Positions 4,716-6,719 of a DNA stretch of 6,719 nt are shown in pieces. The DNA is from Legionellales bacterium UBA5158 (lineage in GTDB: Bacteria > Pseudomonadota > Gammaproteobacteria > DSM-16500). The notes beneath the pieces are model-generated. The model was not told where the DNA came from and ran no database searches. It saw only the letters and a program-made list of their open reading frames with translations. The translations under genes were made by a program, and so were the position numbers. Location of the stretch: contig DHXK01000279.1 of assembly GCA_002413665.1 (NCBI GenBank), positions 14,359 to 21,077 of the forward strand, read 5' to 3'. Each line of letters starts with the position of its first letter. Within the stretch, counting starts at the first letter, position 1.

Positions 4716-6065
4716 ATGGCGATAGATATGCTAAAAGATGAACAAAAAGCCTCTGTTCTAAACAAACTTAAAGAGCAAACACAACCAATAGCCCTCACCA
4801 AATTGCTTGAAGGGTTAGAGCTAAGCTATTCCATGCGCGCAGTGCGGCGCTGGATAGATGACTGGGTAAAAAAAGGAATAGTTCACAAAGCGGGCAAAAA
4901 GAGCGGCACTCGCTATTTTATTATCCAAAACAGACCTGCAGAACCAGCAATCATATACTTTAGCCCAGAAAGTATAAAAATTATTAGGCTCATTAAAGCG
5001 CCCTTTGAACTTCGAAAACCAGTGGAATACCATCCAAACTGGCTGACTGAATACCGCCCAAATATCGATTTTTACTTGTCACTTACACAGCGCGAAAAAC
5101 TAGACGAGGTAGGAAACAGGGCAAAGAATTTTAAAGCTGCAGGAACTTATTCAAGGCAAATTTACAATCGCTTGCTAATCGACCTCTCATATAACTCCTC
5201 AAGGCTTGAGGGGAACACTTACTCTTTTGAGGAAGCAGAGAAATTAATTATGGAAGGAGCTGCAACACCAGGTAAATTAGACGAAGAAAAAACAATGATA
5301 TTGAATCACAAAGACGCTATAAGGTTTTTAGTCGACAATAGCGACAAATCTGAGATAGATGAAGCGACCATTTGTAATTTACATTTTCTACTATCAGATG
5401 GATTAGTATCTTCTCAATATGCTGGCAAAGTACGTGATTATGGTGTGCGCATAGGCGGCTCAACATATATCCCCCTCGAAAATCCCGAATTGTTACACAA
5501 ATATTTAAAAATAATTTGCAGCAAAGCTAACCAAATCACTAATCCTTATGAAAAAAGTATTTTTCTATTGGCACATATCGCCTACCTGCAAGCGTTTGTA
5601 GATGTTAACAAGCGAACCGCTCGATTAAGTGCAAATTTTCCTCTTACATATGGAAACCTCGTCCCACTTTCATTTGACGCTGTTAAAAAAAATGATTATG
5701 TGGACGCCATGATTGCAATTTATGAATTAAATAATATAAAACCTCTAGTTGATATCTATATGCATTCTTACGCGCGTGCCGCAGAACAATATGATGCAAC
5801 GGTAGGTGCGATCGGTTTTGACAGAGTGAGAGCACAATACCGGCAGCAACGCAGAGAAATTATAAGATATATTGTAACCAACAAATTACGAGATACGCAG
5901 ATGAAAACCTATATAGAGTCAGAGGTAAGTAAATTTGCAGAACTAGACGACCAAAAGCAGCTTGCTAGCTATATTCGTGAGGATTTAGAACAGTTAGACT
6001 CCCATAATATTGCAGGCATGGGTGTCACGATTGAGCAGGTACAGGAATGGCGCAACGGGAAGTAA
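4716..6065 (+). CDS. Fic-family protein with N-terminal winged-helix region and variant catalytic motif
   Basis: 449 residues. Residues ~8-70 look like a winged helix-turn-helix. Next comes a Fic N-terminal region with an inhibitory-helix motif SSRLEGN (161-167), fitting (S/T)xxxE(G/N) of class II Fic proteins, then a flap-like GKVRDYGVRIGGSTYIPL stretch (238-254). The Fic loop reads QAFVDVNKRTAR (292-303) in place of HPFx(D/E)GNGRxxR. Catalytic His is Gln292, Pro is Ala293 and the first Gly is Val297, while Asp296, Asn298 and both Arg are kept. Canonical Fic enzymes transfer AMP from ATP to hydroxyl side chains using that His, so activity here may be different or lost; I recall similar Q-x-F-x-D-V-N-K-R-T variants as a recurring subgroup. 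Residues ~370-449 are helical and hydrophilic. AGGGA directly abuts the ATG, a poor spacing; the ATG at 4728 is an alternative start. It likely forms an operon with the next gene, 7 nt downstream. Confidence 0.88.
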   Translation: MAIDMLKDEQKASVLNKLKEQTQPIALTKLLEGLELSYSMRAVRRWIDDWVKKGIVHKAGKKSGTRYFIIQNRPAEPAIIYFSPESIKIIRLIKAPFELRKPVEYHPNWLTEYRPNIDFYLSLTQREKLDEVGNRAKNFKAAGTYSRQIYNRLLIDLSYNSSRLEGNTYSFEEAEKLIMEGAATPGKLDEEKTMILNHKDAIRFLVDNSDKSEIDEATICNLHFLLSDGLVSSQYAGKVRDYGVRIGGSTYIPLENPELLHKYLKIICSKANQITNPYEKSIFLLAHIAYLQAFVDVNKRTARLSANFPLTYGNLVPLSFDAVKKNDYVDAMIAIYELNNIKPLVDIYMHSYARAAEQYDATVGAIGFDRVRAQYRQQRREIIRYIVTNKLRDTQMKTYIESEVSKFAELDDQKQLASYIREDLEQLDSHNIAGMGVTIEQVQEWRNGK

Positions 6066-6072
6066 TAAATCA

Positions 6073-6420
6073 ATGGCGGTGATTCATCGTGGCATCAATA
6101 TAAAACTACCACCTCTTTATAAGTACCTAGATGTAAATGGCGCAAGACTAACCCTGAAGAACCAAACATTTAAACATTCAAAACCTTCTGACTTTACCGA
6201 TAAAGAAGACATGACTGCAATAAGCGCATTTACTGATGACATCAAAACAGCATGCATAAAAATGCAAAATAGCATTGCAGATTGCCTTGCCAACAACGTC
6301 AGCAGGCAATGTCAACCAATTGTGACGGATCTAATGCAGGCAACGTTGCTTGCAGATATGCTTTATCTATATTCTTCACTGTCTCCCATCGCAAATCAAA
6401 ATGCCTTGCTACAGCACTGA
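6073..6420 (+). pseudogene. Truncated DUF2971-like gene
   Basis: An ATG 7 nt after the fic stop opens a frame whose first ~75 residues resemble the start of DUF2971 proteins: PPLYKYLDVNGARLTLKNQT followed by FKHSKPSDFTDKEDM, matching the family pattern LYKY...a...L.n.tl.fs.p.dFnDp.d. DUF2971 proteins are commonly about 250-350 residues and of unknown function. Here the homology stops near 6300, and the remaining ~40 codons are antisense to a transposase gene, so the 115-residue reading frame is a chimera. The gene is most likely broken. Its closeness to fic implies co-transcription and, in an intact relative, a shared role. The start at 6073 is preferred over an ATG at 6010, which lies inside fic and gives residues unlike the family. 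Confidence 0.65.
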
Positions 6421-6719
6421 TGGTCATATGACGGCACAGACCACTTATCAAACGACAGAATCTCTTCGTGTAGTAACATCCTTTGGCAACAAATTCACAT
6501 GATTCAATATGACGTAGGTTGGTTTCTGTGAGCACTTGAGCAAGTTCAATTTCAATTTGAAAACGATAAGCAAGAAATGGAATGTCATGGATTATTCGAC
6601 GTACATAGCTATTAACTGTCCCCTGCTTATTGCGAACGGGATCCATAAATTTATAACGCATGTCCCGGCGACAGGAAATACTGATGGTGTTAGTCGTGGT
6701 GTTAGTCGTGTTGTTACAC
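6299..6719 (-). pseudogene. Truncated ISL3-family transposase (N-terminal part)
   Basis: The minus-strand frame is open from the right edge to a TGA at 6299-6301, about 139 codons. From the edge inward it reads SISCRRDMRYKF, a GTVNSYVRRIIHDIPF segment, RFQIEIELAQV, then YYTKRFCRLISGLCRHMTIS and AVARHFDLRWETVKNIDKAYL. These match the N-terminal zinc-binding-like and helix-turn-helix parts of ISL3 transposases, where the W-x-T-V-K helix binds DNA. The expected continuation after LPALDPSQLVDI, which leads to the first catalytic Asp of the DDE domain, is missing: the frame ends three codons later. Since these transposases are about 400 residues, this is a dead remnant. The frame is open at the edge, so the true start lies outside; the ATG at 6659-6661 is internal. 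Confidence 0.8.
6686..6709. repeat. Two tandem 12-bp repeats
   Basis: GGTGTTAGTCGT occurs twice in tandem (6686-6697 and 6698-6709), inside the 5' part of the transposase remnant, where it encodes a Thr/Asn-rich stretch unlike the rest of the protein. It is a small expansion or a junction scar; the window ends 10 bases later. Confidence 0.5.

Noticed and set aside
4821..5033. Minus-strand ORF inside fic
   Set aside because: Antisense shadow of the Fic-family coding sequence, with no features of its own.
6010..6072. Upstream extension of the DUF2971-like frame to the ATG at 6010
   Set aside because: The 21 extra residues overlap the fic 3' end and do not resemble the family start; the ATG at 6073 gives the expected N-terminus.

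Overview
This is a low-GC bacterial window. The protein families (HigBA, a VanX-like dipeptidase, Fic, an ISL3-type transposase) and general codon character suggest a gammaproteobacterium, perhaps in or near Legionellales, but nothing seen fixes the taxon. The content is accessory: a toxin-antitoxin pair, a fusion enzyme, a Fic-family gene, a tRNA-derived attachment site and a decayed insertion sequence.

Left part (1-4074, all genes on the minus strand). From right to left: a HigB-like toxin and its HigA-like antitoxin (toxin first, 1-nt gap); a 516-residue protein joining a VanX-like D-Ala-D-Ala dipeptidase domain to a C-terminal GNAT acetyltransferase domain; a 530-base non-coding stretch with several inverted repeats; a classical short-chain dehydrogenase/reductase; and the first ~103 codons of an unrecognised, possibly GNAT-like protein that runs off the left edge.

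Middle (4075-4715, non-coding). A dyad lies just upstream of the toxin. It is followed by a cluster of TGTAG(C/T)A heptamers that can form overlapping hairpins, then by the 3' 45 bases of a tRNA-Ile(CAU) gene including CCA, with no 5' half. This looks like the distal attachment scar of an element integrated at a tRNA. Because the tRNA fragment points rightwards, the element should lie to its left and so include the HigBA and VanX-GNAT genes. Further right are five contiguous 41-42 bp direct repeats carrying a G(A/G)CCATA core every 41-42 bp, about four DNA turns. They end 28 bp before the fic gene.

Right part (4716-6719). A 449-residue Fic-family protein with an N-terminal winged-helix-like region has a variant core in which the usual catalytic His is Gln. 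Seven bases later starts a DUF2971-like gene that is cut after about 75 codons. There the sequence joins the inside of an ISL3-type transposase gene on the opposite strand, which lacks its catalytic part and runs off the right edge.

The most unusual unit is the right one: phased upstream repeats, a Fic-like protein with a putative DNA-binding head and an altered active site, and a DUF2971 partner. It could be a self-regulated two-gene stress, toxin or defence module that has lost its second gene here. This functional reading is inference.
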